Part shown: piece after piece, positions 41,660 through 49,890 of the stretch | Layout: every line of letters starts with the position of its first letter | How positions within the stretch are numbered: position 1 is the first letter of the stretch | Source of the DNA: JAMHWD01 sp035911135 | Lineage (GTDB): Bacteria; Pseudomonadota; Alphaproteobacteria; Micavibrionales; Micavibrionaceae | Length of the DNA stretch: 64,000 bases | Direction: 5' to 3' | NCBI GenBank assembly: GCA_035911135.1 | Contig: JAMHWD010000034.1 | Coordinates: 124,001-188,000 of the forward strand | The notes under the pieces: generated by a model | The model's database searches: none | Told to the model about the DNA's origin: nothing | The model's input: only the letters and a program-made list of their open reading frames with translations | Translations under genes and position numbers: made by a program

Positions 41660-42478
41660 ATGCCAGCCCGCCATTATCCACTTTTTGTCATTGCTATGCT
41701 TGGCATGAGCATACCCGCGCAAGCGCAAACACCGGCATCCAACAGCAATGCGCCGCTGGAGATCACCGCCGATGGCACGCTGGAATGGCACCGCAACGAG
41801 AGCCAGTTTGTGGCCCGCGAAAATGCCAAGGCCAAGCAAGGTGATGTGGCAGTCAGCGCCAAGACCCTGACCGCAAAATATGATAGCGGCAGCGAAGGTG
41901 CGAATTTCGACATCAGCGAAGTATTTGCCGATACCGATGTCATTCTGGAATCAAAAGACAGCACCGCCCACGGGCAAAAGGCGCGATACGACCTGAAAAC
42001 CGGCTATGCCGAGATGACGGGCGAAAACCTGCGCCTTGTCGCCCCCGACCAGACCGTCACCGCCAAGGAACGTTTTGAATACTGGGTCACGGAAGGAAAA
42101 TTGATCGCCATTGGCGATGCCACGATCTTGCGTAAGAATGAAAAGGGCGAGATCAATACACTTAAATCCGACAGGCTGACCGCTTACCTCAAAGATGACG
42201 CGCAAGGCAAACGCGCGCTGGACCGCCTTGAGGCCGAAGGCAGCGTCACCATCAAGACCCCCACCGAAACCCTGACCGGCACAAAAGGCATTTATAACGC
42301 CGCCACCAATATTGCTGAAATCGAAGGGCAGGTAAAAATCATGCGCGGACCCAACATATTGGAAGGGGCGCGGGCGGATGTTGATATGAATACCGGCATC
42401 AGCCGCATATTCGGAAGCCCGCAAGGCCGCCAGCGCGTGCGCGGCGTATTCTATCCGGGCAGCGAGCAAAAACGGTAA
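41660..42478 (+). CDS. lptA: LPS periplasmic bridge protein LptA
   Basis: 272 residues with signal peptide (MPARHYPLFVIAMLGMSIPA, cleavage near AQA) and two OstA-like stretches: SAPLEITADGTLEW-type (here NAPLEITADGTLEW), ENAKAKQGDVAVSAKTLTAKY, and a second set from GYAEMTGENLRLV onward. LptA polymerises to bridge inner and outer membranes for LPS transport. Longer than the E. coli protein (185 residues), as is common in alphaproteobacteria. Confidence 0.9.
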   Translation: MPARHYPLFVIAMLGMSIPAQAQTPASNSNAPLEITADGTLEWHRNESQFVARENAKAKQGDVAVSAKTLTAKYDSGSEGANFDISEVFADTDVILESKDSTAHGQKARYDLKTGYAEMTGENLRLVAPDQTVTAKERFEYWVTEGKLIAIGDATILRKNEKGEINTLKSDRLTAYLKDDAQGKRALDRLEAEGSVTIKTPTETLTGTKGIYNAATNIAEIEGQVKIMRGPNILEGARADVDMNTGISRIFGSPQGRQRVRGVFYPGSEQKR

Positions 42479-42484
42479 TACGCC

Positions 42485-43153
42485 TTGCCCTCTGCCTTTG
42501 AGATTTTCACCCCTGAATTTTTGCTGACATGGGCGGCGTTTTTCGCCGTGGTGTTTGTGGCCGCCGCCTCGCCGGGACCGGATTTCGTCATGGTGATCCG
42601 CAATGCGGTGCTGCGCTCCCGCAAGGCGGGGCTCTGGACCGCGGCCGGGATTGCTCTTGGCAATCTGGGGCATACCACCTATTGCGTGATTGGCCTTGCG
42701 GCCCTGATCCAGCAATCGCCCTTGTTGTTTTCGGCCCTGAAATATGCAGGCGCGGCCTATCTCGCCTATGTCGGGATCAAGGCGATACGCTCGCCCGGAT
42801 ACGAAAACCAGCGCATCATCGGCGATCAGGACGATGACCAAAACCAAGCCCCGCCCGCTGATATCCCGGCCTCAAAGGCCTTCCGGCAAGGGCTGGTCAC
42901 CAATCTTTTGAACCCCAAGGCAACGATTTTCTATCTCTCGCTTTTCCCGCAATTTGCCGATGGGCTTGGCTTCGCGCAGACCGCCTTGCTGGGTCTGGTG
43001 GCCCCGATTGTCGCGATTTTATGGTTCAGCGCCGTGGCCGTCATGCTCTCGGCACGGCCCATGCGCCGCCGTTTTCTAGCCCATGCCCAATGGATTGACA
43101 GAATCTGTGGTGGACTTTTTCTGCTCTTGGGTGCTAGATTAGCCCTAGAGTAG
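42485..43153 (+). CDS. LysE/RhtB-family exporter
   Basis: 222-residue amino-acid efflux transporter with about six membrane helices. The N-terminal ASPGPDFVMVIRNAV, GIALGNLGHT and TNLLNPKATIFYLSLFPQFA are family signatures. Substrate unknown (threonine, homoserine, lysine or other). The start appears to be TTG (42485), 6 nt after lptA, so translation is probably coupled to it. Its place between lptA and lptB is unusual. Confidence 0.87.
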   Translation: MPSAFEIFTPEFLLTWAAFFAVVFVAAASPGPDFVMVIRNAVLRSRKAGLWTAAGIALGNLGHTTYCVIGLAALIQQSPLLFSALKYAGAAYLAYVGIKAIRSPGYENQRIIGDQDDDQNQAPPADIPASKAFRQGLVTNLLNPKATIFYLSLFPQFADGLGFAQTALLGLVAPIVAILWFSAVAVMLSARPMRRRFLAHAQWIDRICGGLFLLLGARLALE

Positions 43154-43172
43154 GCCTATATATCTGATCGCC

Positions 43173-43934
43173 ATGACCAATACCTCGAAACCGCCGCGCC
43201 TCAAAGAAGTCCCCAAGGGGCTGATGGCTGTGCATTTGTCAAAGACTTACAAGAAACGCCCCGTATTGCGCGATGTCTCCTTCAGCATCCAGCGCGGCGA
43301 GGCGGTGGCTTTGCTTGGCCCGAACGGCGCGGGGAAAACCACCTGTTTTTATATCATTACCGGCCTGATTGAATCCGATAGCGGTTATATTTTGCTCGAC
43401 GGGCAGGATGTCACGACATTGCCCATGTACCGGCGCGCGCGCCTTGGCGTGGGATATCTGCCGCAGGAAAGCTCGATTTTCCGGGGCTTAAATGTCGAGG
43501 AAAACCTCCGCGCCGTGGTCGAAACACTCGGCCTCTCCAAAGACGATCAGGACATGATGATCGAGGATCTGATGGCCGAATTTGGTATCGAGCATCTGCG
43601 CCGCACCCCGGCTATTGCATTATCGGGCGGGGAACGCCGCCGCGTTGAGATTGCCCGGGCGCTGGCCGCGCGGCCTGATTTTATCCTCCTTGATGAACCT
43701 TTGGCCGGGATTGACCCGATCGCCGTGGGCGAGATCCGCAAGCTGATCACGCATTTGAAAAACCGCGGCATTGGCGTTTTGATCACCGATCACAATGTCC
43801 GGGATTGCCTTGGCATCGTAGACCGCGCCTATATCTTGCATGATGGCAAGGTCCTGATGGAAGGCTCCCCCGATGAGATCGTCAATCACAAGGATGTCCG
43901 CCGCGTTTACCTGGGCGATGGTTTCAGTCTTTAA
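43173..43934 (+). CDS. lptB: LPS export ATPase LptB
   Basis: 253-residue cytoplasmic ABC ATPase of the LptB2FG transporter. Walker A GPNGAGKTTCFY, signature LSGGERRRVEI, Walker B FILLDEPLAGIDP and the H-loop TDHN are intact; VGYLPQESSIFRGLNV is typical of LptB. It precedes rpoN as in most proteobacteria. Confidence 0.97.
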   Translation: MTNTSKPPRLKEVPKGLMAVHLSKTYKKRPVLRDVSFSIQRGEAVALLGPNGAGKTTCFYIITGLIESDSGYILLDGQDVTTLPMYRRARLGVGYLPQESSIFRGLNVEENLRAVVETLGLSKDDQDMMIEDLMAEFGIEHLRRTPAIALSGGERRRVEIARALAARPDFILLDEPLAGIDPIAVGEIRKLITHLKNRGIGVLITDHNVRDCLGIVDRAYILHDGKVLMEGSPDEIVNHKDVRRVYLGDGFSL

Positions 43935-43950
43935 GCCAGGCCCGCCTTTG

Positions 43951-43959
43951 TGATATAAT
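43951..43959 (+). promoter_or_regulatory. Extended -10 promoter of rpoN
   Basis: TGATATAAT, an extended -10 element with perfect TATAAT (43954-43959). The rpoN ATG is 8 nt downstream and no Shine-Dalgarno sequence is present. The -35 region (TTAAGC at 43931) is poor, as allowed for extended -10 promoters. Confidence 0.6.
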
Positions 43960-43967
43960 CATCCTTA

Positions 43968-45428
43968 ATGAACAAGCCCACCCAGAGCCTTGATCTAAGG
44001 CAGTCCCAAAATCTTGTCATGACCCCGCAATTGCAACAGGCGATCAAGCTGTTGCAGCTGAGCAATATTGAGCTGGCGGAATTTATCGAGGAAGAGCTTT
44101 CGCAAAATCCTTTGCTGGAAAAAGATGAAAGCGCGCCGGATGGCGGCGCAAGCGAGGCCGATACACCGCCCGAACAAAAAACCGAAAAAGACGATATGGA
44201 GGGCGCGTTCGAGAGCGCGTATGAGAGCGCCTTATCCCCCCATGATTTTGATGCCGGCACCTTGCAATCGGGGAGCGGCGGCAGTTCCAAATTCGATGAT
44301 CCGGATTTTTCCCTCGAAAACCGCATCGCCTCGGAAACAACGCTTCGCGATCATTTGCAGGAACAATTATTCATGGCCTGTGATGACGGCCGCGACCGGA
44401 TGATCGGGTCATTATTGATTGACCAGCTGGATGAGAGCGGATATCTGCGCGCCGACCCCAAGGACCTTGCCGAGACTTTGGGATGCGCGGTTGAGCGCAT
44501 GGAGCGCCTCATATCCCTCCTGAAATCCTTTGACCCGCCCGGCGTGTTCGCCCGCGATCTGGCCGAATGTCTTGCGCTGCAACTGGCCGATAAGGGGGGG
44601 CTGGATGCGCCGATGCAGGCCCTTCTTGATAATATCCAGCTGCTGGGGTCGTATGAGCATAAGAAACTGGCCTCGATTTGCGGCGTGAATGAAACATACC
44701 TCGCCGATATGATCGCCGAGATCAGGGAATGCAATCCAAAACCGGCCAGCGCGTTCGATCATCTGGTCGTCCAGACTGCCGTGCCCGATGTTCTGATGAA
44801 ACGCCTGCCGAAAAATCTGGGCGGCGGGTGGCGCGTGGAGCTGAACAACGAGACCCTGCCCCGCGTGCTGATCAATCAGGAATATTACGCCGAAGTCAAA
44901 ACGGCGGCCAAGGACAAGGCCTCGAAAGAATATCTCAATACGCAGATGAATAATGCCAGCTGGCTGGTGAAAGCCATGGACCAGCGCGCCAAGACGATCC
45001 TCAAAGTCGCCAGCGCGATCGTCGAGGAGCAGGACGCATTCTTCAATTACGGGATTGAATACTTACGGCCCATGAAACTGGTCGATATCGCTGAAGCCAT
45101 CGAGATGCATGAAAGCACCGTCAGCCGCGTAACCACCAATAAATATATCGGCACGCCGCGCGGGATTTTCGAGCTGAAATTTTTCTTCTCAACGGCATTG
45201 GGCGGCGAGGATGGCGGTATCGCGCACAGCGCCGAAGCCATCAAGGCGCGCATTAAAACCATGATTGATGCGGAAGACCCGGCCGATATTTTATCCGATG
45301 ATACGATTGTCGAGCGCTTGAAAGAATCCGGCATTGATATTGCCCGGCGCACCATCGCCAAATACCGCGAAGCGATGAATATCGGATCTTCCGTTCAGCG
45401 CCGGCGGCAGAAAAAACAACTGCGATGA
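43968..45428 (+). CDS. rpoN: RNA polymerase sigma-54 factor
   Basis: 486-residue sigma factor for -24/-12 promoters that need enhancer-binding proteins. Region I (LDLRQSQNLVMTPQLQQAI, IELAEFIEEELSQNPLLE) is followed by an acidic region II, the core-binding domain (ERMERLISLLKSFDPPGVFAR), the helix-turn-helix (VDIAEAIEMHESTVSRVTTN) and the RpoN box near the C-terminus (ARRTIAKYRE). The promoter and start are so close that the mRNA is probably leaderless. The usual downstream genes hpf and ptsN follow, but after a two-gene insertion on the other strand. Confidence 0.96.
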   Translation: MNKPTQSLDLRQSQNLVMTPQLQQAIKLLQLSNIELAEFIEEELSQNPLLEKDESAPDGGASEADTPPEQKTEKDDMEGAFESAYESALSPHDFDAGTLQSGSGGSSKFDDPDFSLENRIASETTLRDHLQEQLFMACDDGRDRMIGSLLIDQLDESGYLRADPKDLAETLGCAVERMERLISLLKSFDPPGVFARDLAECLALQLADKGGLDAPMQALLDNIQLLGSYEHKKLASICGVNETYLADMIAEIRECNPKPASAFDHLVVQTAVPDVLMKRLPKNLGGGWRVELNNETLPRVLINQEYYAEVKTAAKDKASKEYLNTQMNNASWLVKAMDQRAKTILKVASAIVEEQDAFFNYGIEYLRPMKLVDIAEAIEMHESTVSRVTTNKYIGTPRGIFELKFFFSTALGGEDGGIAHSAEAIKARIKTMIDAEDPADILSDDTIVERLKESGIDIARRTIAKYREAMNIGSSVQRRRQKKQLR

Positions 45429-45452
45429 AGCGCCAATACGCTACGGCGATTC

Positions 45453-46505
45453 TTAAATCTCGGGATTGAGATTGGGATAGATACCGCTGATCCGGTTGCT
45501 GGCGTCATGTTCGGGCAGATCAATGCGGCCAATCGTAAAGCGGCGGTCGCGTTCATCGATTTCTTCCGGACGTGGTTCTGCATCATGATCAATGACATTA
45601 TCGCTGTAATCCCCGATGAGGCGTGTTTCACCATGCGGCGCGATAATCAAAGGCATATCGCCCGCATTCCAAGTTTCCAGTTCGGCTTTCAGGAATTCCT
45701 TCACCGCCAGAGCGCGGTCCCGCGAAAGATCGATATTATCAGCGCGCGATCCTTGCGGATCGGTATACCCGCCAATCACGAGCATGGTTAAAGTACCCAG
45801 GACATATTCCGATGAGGCCACATCTGCCAGTTCACGCAAACAAGTTTCCTGCGCTGGATTAAGCGTGGATGAATTCCCGTCAAAGACCGGAAAATCTATC
45901 ATCGAAAAATCAAGGCTCCAGACGCATTCATTACCCGTCAGAAGAGATTGAGACACGGGCGGCATATGATGTTCATCATAAAATTCAGGCGCCATATCCG
46001 GCACAATATTATCGCCGGGCGCATCCGGGATCTGAAATTCCGGCAACGGCAAAGGCGGCAATAGTGGCGGCAACACCGGAGACGGCAGCGGCGGAACTCC
46101 ATAAGGGTCCAGCGGTGACAAGGGGAAGGGCAAAGGCAAGCTCGGCATCGGCGCGTCTTCCGAAAGGCCGGGCAGCGTATCAACCCAGTCTGATGATAAT
46201 TCTGCCGAGGTCTTATCGCATGTATTGCAACAGAGCCAGAGCCCTGTCAGCACCCCACCGACAAAAGTAAGACCTGCGGCCTTGATTCCGATTTCCCGGT
46301 TGCGGATCGCGCGGGATGTTTGCGTGGTGGCCACGCCCTTCCAGTAATCGATGCAGCGATCAGGATCGGGTTTCAAAACAGGACGGGCAGGCGGTGCAGC
46401 TTTTTCAGCGGCATTTACATATACGATAACATCGCCATGCATATCGCCTTCGATGTGAACGGATTGGTTATAAATGGGTGGCTCTTGATTATTATCTTCG
46501 CTCAT
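45453..46505 (-). CDS. OmpA/MotB-domain protein with proline-rich linker
   Basis: 350 residues. A polar N-terminus (about 1-75) precedes one hydrophobic segment (GIKAAGLTFVGGVLTGLWLCC, about 72-92), then a Pro/Leu-rich linker (about 115-165) and a C-terminal OmpA-like peptidoglycan-binding domain (FDGNSSTLNPAQETCL, VIGGYTDPQG, NIDLSRDRALAVKEFL, ERDRRFTIGRI). The N-terminus has no cleavable signal, so it is an N-in inner-membrane protein like MotB, with the OmpA domain in the periplasm. Two Cys in the membrane segment. Second gene of a pair on the minus strand between rpoN and hpf. Confidence 0.82.
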   Translation of the reverse strand: MSEDNNQEPPIYNQSVHIEGDMHGDVIVYVNAAEKAAPPARPVLKPDPDRCIDYWKGVATTQTSRAIRNREIGIKAAGLTFVGGVLTGLWLCCNTCDKTSAELSSDWVDTLPGLSEDAPMPSLPLPFPLSPLDPYGVPPLPSPVLPPLLPPLPLPEFQIPDAPGDNIVPDMAPEFYDEHHMPPVSQSLLTGNECVWSLDFSMIDFPVFDGNSSTLNPAQETCLRELADVASSEYVLGTLTMLVIGGYTDPQGSRADNIDLSRDRALAVKEFLKAELETWNAGDMPLIIAPHGETRLIGDYSDNVIDHDAEPRPEEIDERDRRFTIGRIDLPEHDASNRISGIYPNLNPEI

Positions 46506-46519
46506 GATGCCCTGAATTT

Positions 46520-47401
46520 TTATGGCGCGGGATCAGCAGACAAAGCTGCCGGGCCGGCTTTGATTTCTTCCATGATCTTGGGCCATTGTTCCTGATACCG
46601 TTCAGCGCGCTGTGTTACATTTTGCGCGAATACGGCCTCAAGGCGATTTTTCTGGCCTTTCATCTCAAGAATGCGATCGGCATCAATTTGAGAAAATGGC
46701 AGGACAGAAAGACTGGCTTCCTTGTCCTCATAACGGTTGCCTTCGGTGGCGAAATACACAGCCCCTTCTTCAAAATTATAAGTGCGGGTAACGCCCTTCG
46801 CCTGCGGCAGGGTGATATAATCAATGGTATTGGGATTTTCCGGGTCGCAAACAATCGTCCAGTCGCGCTGTTCAGTTTCCGCGCCCTCGCGGCGATCACG
46901 CACACAGTGATTGCTATTGGGGAATTCGTTGCTGATACTCTCCAAAGTGGGCATAAAATCCGTCAGGACATCCTGGTAAAGCCATTGATCCTGAAGCCAG
47001 ATGTCGAAATTGGGTATATTGATATTCTCGTCATTGGCTCTGGCTGTATCAATAATTTCAGCCGCAATTTCCATGATAATTTCAGATTCATCACCCTGGC
47101 GATTGGCCAGCTCTGCGATAAATTCGTCTTTTTGCGCCGGGGTGATAAAATTCTCATCCGCATGGGCATCAATATAAGAGGCCAGAATGGGTCTGAGCTG
47201 TTCATCAAAGATCGTCCGGGCGACTTCTTGGGTTGTCGGCAGATTAGAAGCGATCGGCTGTGCTTCAGCTTCCGGCTCCTTGCTCCAGTCATTCAAGCCC
47301 ACATAGCCCACAAACCCCACTGCCGCGGCCAAAGCCAGATATCCGGGAATACGGGATTTTCCTGTGCTTTCTGTTGAAAGAGGGGCTGGTTCCTTGGGCA
47401 T
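46520..47401 (-). CDS. Membrane-anchored protein, unknown function (operon with OmpA-like gene)
   Basis: 293 residues with one membrane helix (YLALAAAVGFVGYVGL, about 21-37) and a large, mainly helical, acidic extracytoplasmic domain with many Glu/Asp/Asn residues and two Cys (HCVRDRRE, TIVCDPENP). A GGAG site precedes the ATG. The stop codon is 14 nt before the OmpA-domain gene. The pair could be a cell-envelope complex with peptidoglycan anchoring (inference). No recognised family. Confidence 0.68.
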   Translation of the reverse strand: MPKEPAPLSTESTGKSRIPGYLALAAAVGFVGYVGLNDWSKEPEAEAQPIASNLPTTQEVARTIFDEQLRPILASYIDAHADENFITPAQKDEFIAELANRQGDESEIIMEIAAEIIDTARANDENINIPNFDIWLQDQWLYQDVLTDFMPTLESISNEFPNSNHCVRDRREGAETEQRDWTIVCDPENPNTIDYITLPQAKGVTRTYNFEEGAVYFATEGNRYEDKEASLSVLPFSQIDADRILEMKGQKNRLEAVFAQNVTQRAERYQEQWPKIMEEIKAGPAALSADPAP

Positions 47402-47640
47402 GAGAATCTCCTGCAGCTTTGAATAATATATTTAAAAACTGCGCTTTTTTATCACATAACGCAAATTATGTCAATTATTATGCGGGCTGACAATAGTTTC
47501 CCTAATATAATAACGATTCGGTAACTTTCCGGGCGCATAATGGAAGTATCATGTCCCTATTATCAGGAGTATTTCCCAAAAAACCTTCATTTTTATGAGA
47601 TAAAGGCGCCGTTCATGCGTTGGCAGGTTGAACCGCGTCT

Positions 47641-47658
47641 GTAAACTGCCTAGTTTAC
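47641..47658. promoter_or_regulatory. Perfect inverted repeat upstream of hpf
   Basis: GTAAACT-GCCT-AGTTTAC, 41 nt before the hpf start. It could be a regulator site or a leader hairpin. Confidence 0.5.
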
Positions 47659-47699
47659 CTCTATATCGCCAAACCTCTATTCAAGAAGGATAACAAGAG

Positions 47700-48326
47700 A
47701 TGGAAATTGAAATTCACGGCAAGCATATAGATCTGGGCGATGCGCTCCGTCAGCATGTCACCGCCAAACTTGAAGAGATCGATTCCAAATATTTCAATCA
47801 CGCGACCAAGGCCGTTGTTATCTTCAGCAAGCAAGGTCATGGCCATGGAACCGTCAAGGTGACGATTGCCTATAATGTCAGCAAGCATATATCGGTCAAC
47901 ACCGAAGGCGAGGCCGGCGATGCGTATGGCGCGTTCGATCAGGCCGCGGATAAGGCAGGCAAACGCCTGCGCCGCAACAAGCGCCGCCTGCGCGATCATC
48001 AAGACCGCGCGGAAAAAACGCCCGAAACAGAAATCCTCAAGGCCACCAATTACACATTGGCCATGGCGGATCTGGCCGGGGCAACCGAACAGAACAATCA
48101 CGATGATGGCGTACCGCTGGGCGAGGATCCGGTTGTCATCGCCGAGATGATGACGCGCATTGAAACTTTAAGCGTCTCGGACGCGGTCATGCGCCTTGAT
48201 CTGTCGGGCGAGCCGGCTTTGCTGTTCCGCAACGCCAGCCATAACGGCCTTAATCTCGTCTATCGCCGGGGCGATGGCAATGTCGGCTGGGTGGATCCGG
48301 CCGAAGCCAAGGAACGCGCCGCCTGA
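47700..48326 (+). CDS. hpf: Ribosome hibernation-promoting factor, long form
   Basis: 208-residue long HPF (RaiA/sigma-54 modulation protein). The N-terminal S30AE domain (MEIEIHGKHIDLGDALRQHV..KAVVIFSKQGHG..VNTEGEAGDAYGAFDQAADK) binds the ribosome A/P sites, and the C-terminal domain (VIAEMMTRIETLSVSDAVMRL..HNGLNLVYRRGDGNVGWVDP) drives 100S dimer formation. Normal length for the long type. Next to rpoN/ptsN as in many proteobacteria. Confidence 0.94.
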   Translation: MEIEIHGKHIDLGDALRQHVTAKLEEIDSKYFNHATKAVVIFSKQGHGHGTVKVTIAYNVSKHISVNTEGEAGDAYGAFDQAADKAGKRLRRNKRRLRDHQDRAEKTPETEILKATNYTLAMADLAGATEQNNHDDGVPLGEDPVVIAEMMTRIETLSVSDAVMRLDLSGEPALLFRNASHNGLNLVYRRGDGNVGWVDPAEAKERAA

Positions 48327-48357
48327 TCGAGGCGTTATACAATAATCCGAATACCGA

Positions 48358-48384
48358 AAAACGGGCATTTTTGCCCGTTTTTTT
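48358..48384 (+). terminator. Rho-independent terminator after hpf
   Basis: AAAACGGGCA (48358-48367) pairs with TGCCCGTTTT (48372-48381), followed by T residues. Confidence 0.92.
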
Positions 48385-48519
48385 GTCTCCACAAAACGGG
48401 AGAGAATAATTTATGCAGGGCCGCATAAGTTTTACTGGATTTTAAGAGATTCACGCTTTATTGATGCGCGTGAAATGTGTGGTTCAATGCTTGGGCGCTG
48501 AAGGGGGAAATTCAGGAAT

Positions 48520-49002
48520 ATGCTTCATTTCAATAATAATTACGGCCGCGATATCGCCATTAATGATGTCATGATGGATGTACCGGCCCGTCACTTAACG
48601 CATGGCCTGACACTGGCGGCCCATGAGGCAGCCTTAAGATTACGCATTGCGCCCTCCATTTTACTGAGCAAGCTTGAAGAGGAAGAACAGCGCCGCAGCT
48701 GCGCCATCGGTCAGGGCGTTGCCATACCTGTGCTGGCCCTTGCGGAAATCAGCCAGCCTTATACGATTTTTCTGCAACTGCGCGAAGGCGTTGACGGCGA
48801 TGCGCCGGATAACCAGCCTGTTGATCTCATTTGCCTGATGATCGCGCCAGCCAGCGACAAGACCGGGCATCTGCGCCGCCTTTCGCGCATGACGCGTCTG
48901 CTGCGGGAAGAAAAATTCTGCCGCAAACTACGCGAGGCCAAAAATCCGGCTGTCTTGCGCGCGCTCTTTACCAGTGCGGATGAAACGAGACTGGCCGCTT
49001 AA
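48520..49002 (+). CDS. ptsN: PtsN (EIIA-Ntr)-like protein lacking the active-site histidine
   Basis: 160 residues of the PTS EIIA/nitrogen-regulatory fold. The block IGQGVAIP aligns with the family motif IGNGIAIPHGK, but the phospho-accepting His directly after IP is Val here (IPVLAL). Later parts are family-like: FLQLREGVDG, DNQPVDLICLMIAP, GHLRRLSRMTRLLREEKF. The N-terminal ~50 residues are diverged. The protein probably keeps the fold and binding surfaces but cannot be phosphorylated at the canonical residue. It sits after hpf, in the normal ptsN position, which supports the identification. Confidence 0.82.
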   Translation: MLHFNNNYGRDIAINDVMMDVPARHLTHGLTLAAHEAALRLRIAPSILLSKLEEEEQRRSCAIGQGVAIPVLALAEISQPYTIFLQLREGVDGDAPDNQPVDLICLMIAPASDKTGHLRRLSRMTRLLREEKFCRKLREAKNPAVLRALFTSADETRLAA

Positions 49003-49014
49003 GAAAATTAAAAT

Positions 49015-49251
49015 TTAATGGAGCGTGACGGCTTCGAGGTCGTTATGCAGGATGGCTGCCATGGCGGCATTGGCCGTGGGCAGGACCGATAAAACGGCCC
49101 CGTCAGCACCGCAAATCGCAAAGCGCCGCACCTGATCAGAAGCTGTTACCGGCTTGATATAAGCAATCTGCTGGACGCCGAAATTTCGAAAGTCCTGTGC
49201 ATCAAGCGTTTTAAGAATGGATCTGGGATCTGTGATTTTATCATTATTCAT
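49015..49251 (-). CDS. DUF1150-family small protein
   Basis: 78-residue alphaproteobacterial protein. LDAQDFRNFGVQQIAYIKPV, AICGADGAVLSVLPTANAAMAA and NDLEAVTLH match the DUF1150 pattern (D-x-x-x-x-G-x-x-x-x-A-Y-[IV], ADG, N-D-L-x-x-V-x-x-H). Function not known. It is usually found next to a small heat-shock gene, as here (31 nt after ibpA), so it is probably heat-induced with it. Confidence 0.85.
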   Translation of the reverse strand: MNNDKITDPRSILKTLDAQDFRNFGVQQIAYIKPVTASDQVRRFAICGADGAVLSVLPTANAAMAAILHNDLEAVTLH

Positions 49252-49282
49252 TTTTATGCACCCTTCTTCTGCCTGTCCTCAA

Positions 49283-49756
49283 TTATTGTGCCGTATTTCC
49301 GGGCTTTAAATCAATGGATTTCTGCGAAGACATTGAGTTTCCTTGATTTTTGATCTCGATCTTGCGGGCGTTCGTCTCCGGAATCACGCGCTTCAAATCA
49401 ATATGCAACAAACCATTATCCGTATGCGCGCCCGTAATCTCGATCCCGTCCGCCAGCACAAAACTGCGCTGGAACTGCCGCGCGGCAATGCCGCGGTGAA
49501 TATAAATACGGGCCTCATCGTCAGGCTGCTTGCCGCGTATGGTCAGCTGGTTATTCTCCACCTCGACATCCAGTGCTTCCAGCGGAAAACCAGCAACGGC
49601 CAGCGTAATCCGCAAACCATCATCGCCAATCTGCTCAATATTATAAGGCGGATAACCTTCGCCCGCGGATTTCCTCAACCGGTCAAAAGTTTTCTCAAAA
49701 TGATCAAATCCCAAAAAAAGCGGGCTATCGAACAGGGATAAACGGCTTGAATTCAT
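49283..49756 (-). CDS. ibpA: Small heat-shock protein Hsp20 (IbpA type)
   Basis: 157-residue alpha-crystallin-domain holdase that binds unfolding proteins. The sequence starts LSLFDSPLFLGFDHFEKTFD, and the alpha-crystallin domain contains YNIEQIGDDGLRITLAVAGF, ENNQLTIRGKQ, GIAARQFQRSFVLADGIE and GLLHIDLKR (typical of class A IbpA). ATG 49756 follows GGAGGAG. Upstream is a sigma-32-type promoter and a leader that could fold as a ROSE-like thermometer over the ribosome-binding site. Confidence 0.95.
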   Translation of the reverse strand: MNSSRLSLFDSPLFLGFDHFEKTFDRLRKSAGEGYPPYNIEQIGDDGLRITLAVAGFPLEALDVEVENNQLTIRGKQPDDEARIYIHRGIAARQFQRSFVLADGIEITGAHTDNGLLHIDLKRVIPETNARKIEIKNQGNSMSSQKSIDLKPGNTAQ

Positions 49757-49833
49757 GATGTCTCTCCTCCATATGAGCAAGATTACCGATATCGCCCAAG
49801 GCCCGCACAAGGCAGCACCGCGGAAATATCCAT
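49757..49833 (-). promoter_or_regulatory. ROSE-like RNA thermometer in the ibpA leader
   Basis: In the mRNA, CUUGCUC (49781-49775) can pair with the Shine-Dalgarno GAGGAG (49769-49764) across a 5-nt loop, leaving one bulged G: the hallmark U-U-G-C-U versus AGGA arrangement of ROSE elements. A second hairpin with CCGC/GCGG arms lies upstream. The leader is about 77 nt, in the range of known ROSE elements. Confidence 0.6.
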
Positions 49834-49839
49834 ATCTGT

Positions 49840-49869
49840 AATATAGAATTGCATGATGGCCGTTTCAAG
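49840..49869 (-). promoter_or_regulatory. Sigma-32 (RpoH)-type promoter of ibpA
   Basis: On the minus strand CTTGAA (49869-49864), 17-bp spacer, CTATATT (49846-49840), matching the alphaproteobacterial RpoH pattern. Confidence 0.65.
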
Positions 49870-49890
49870 GCCGGGATAAATTATGGCAAT

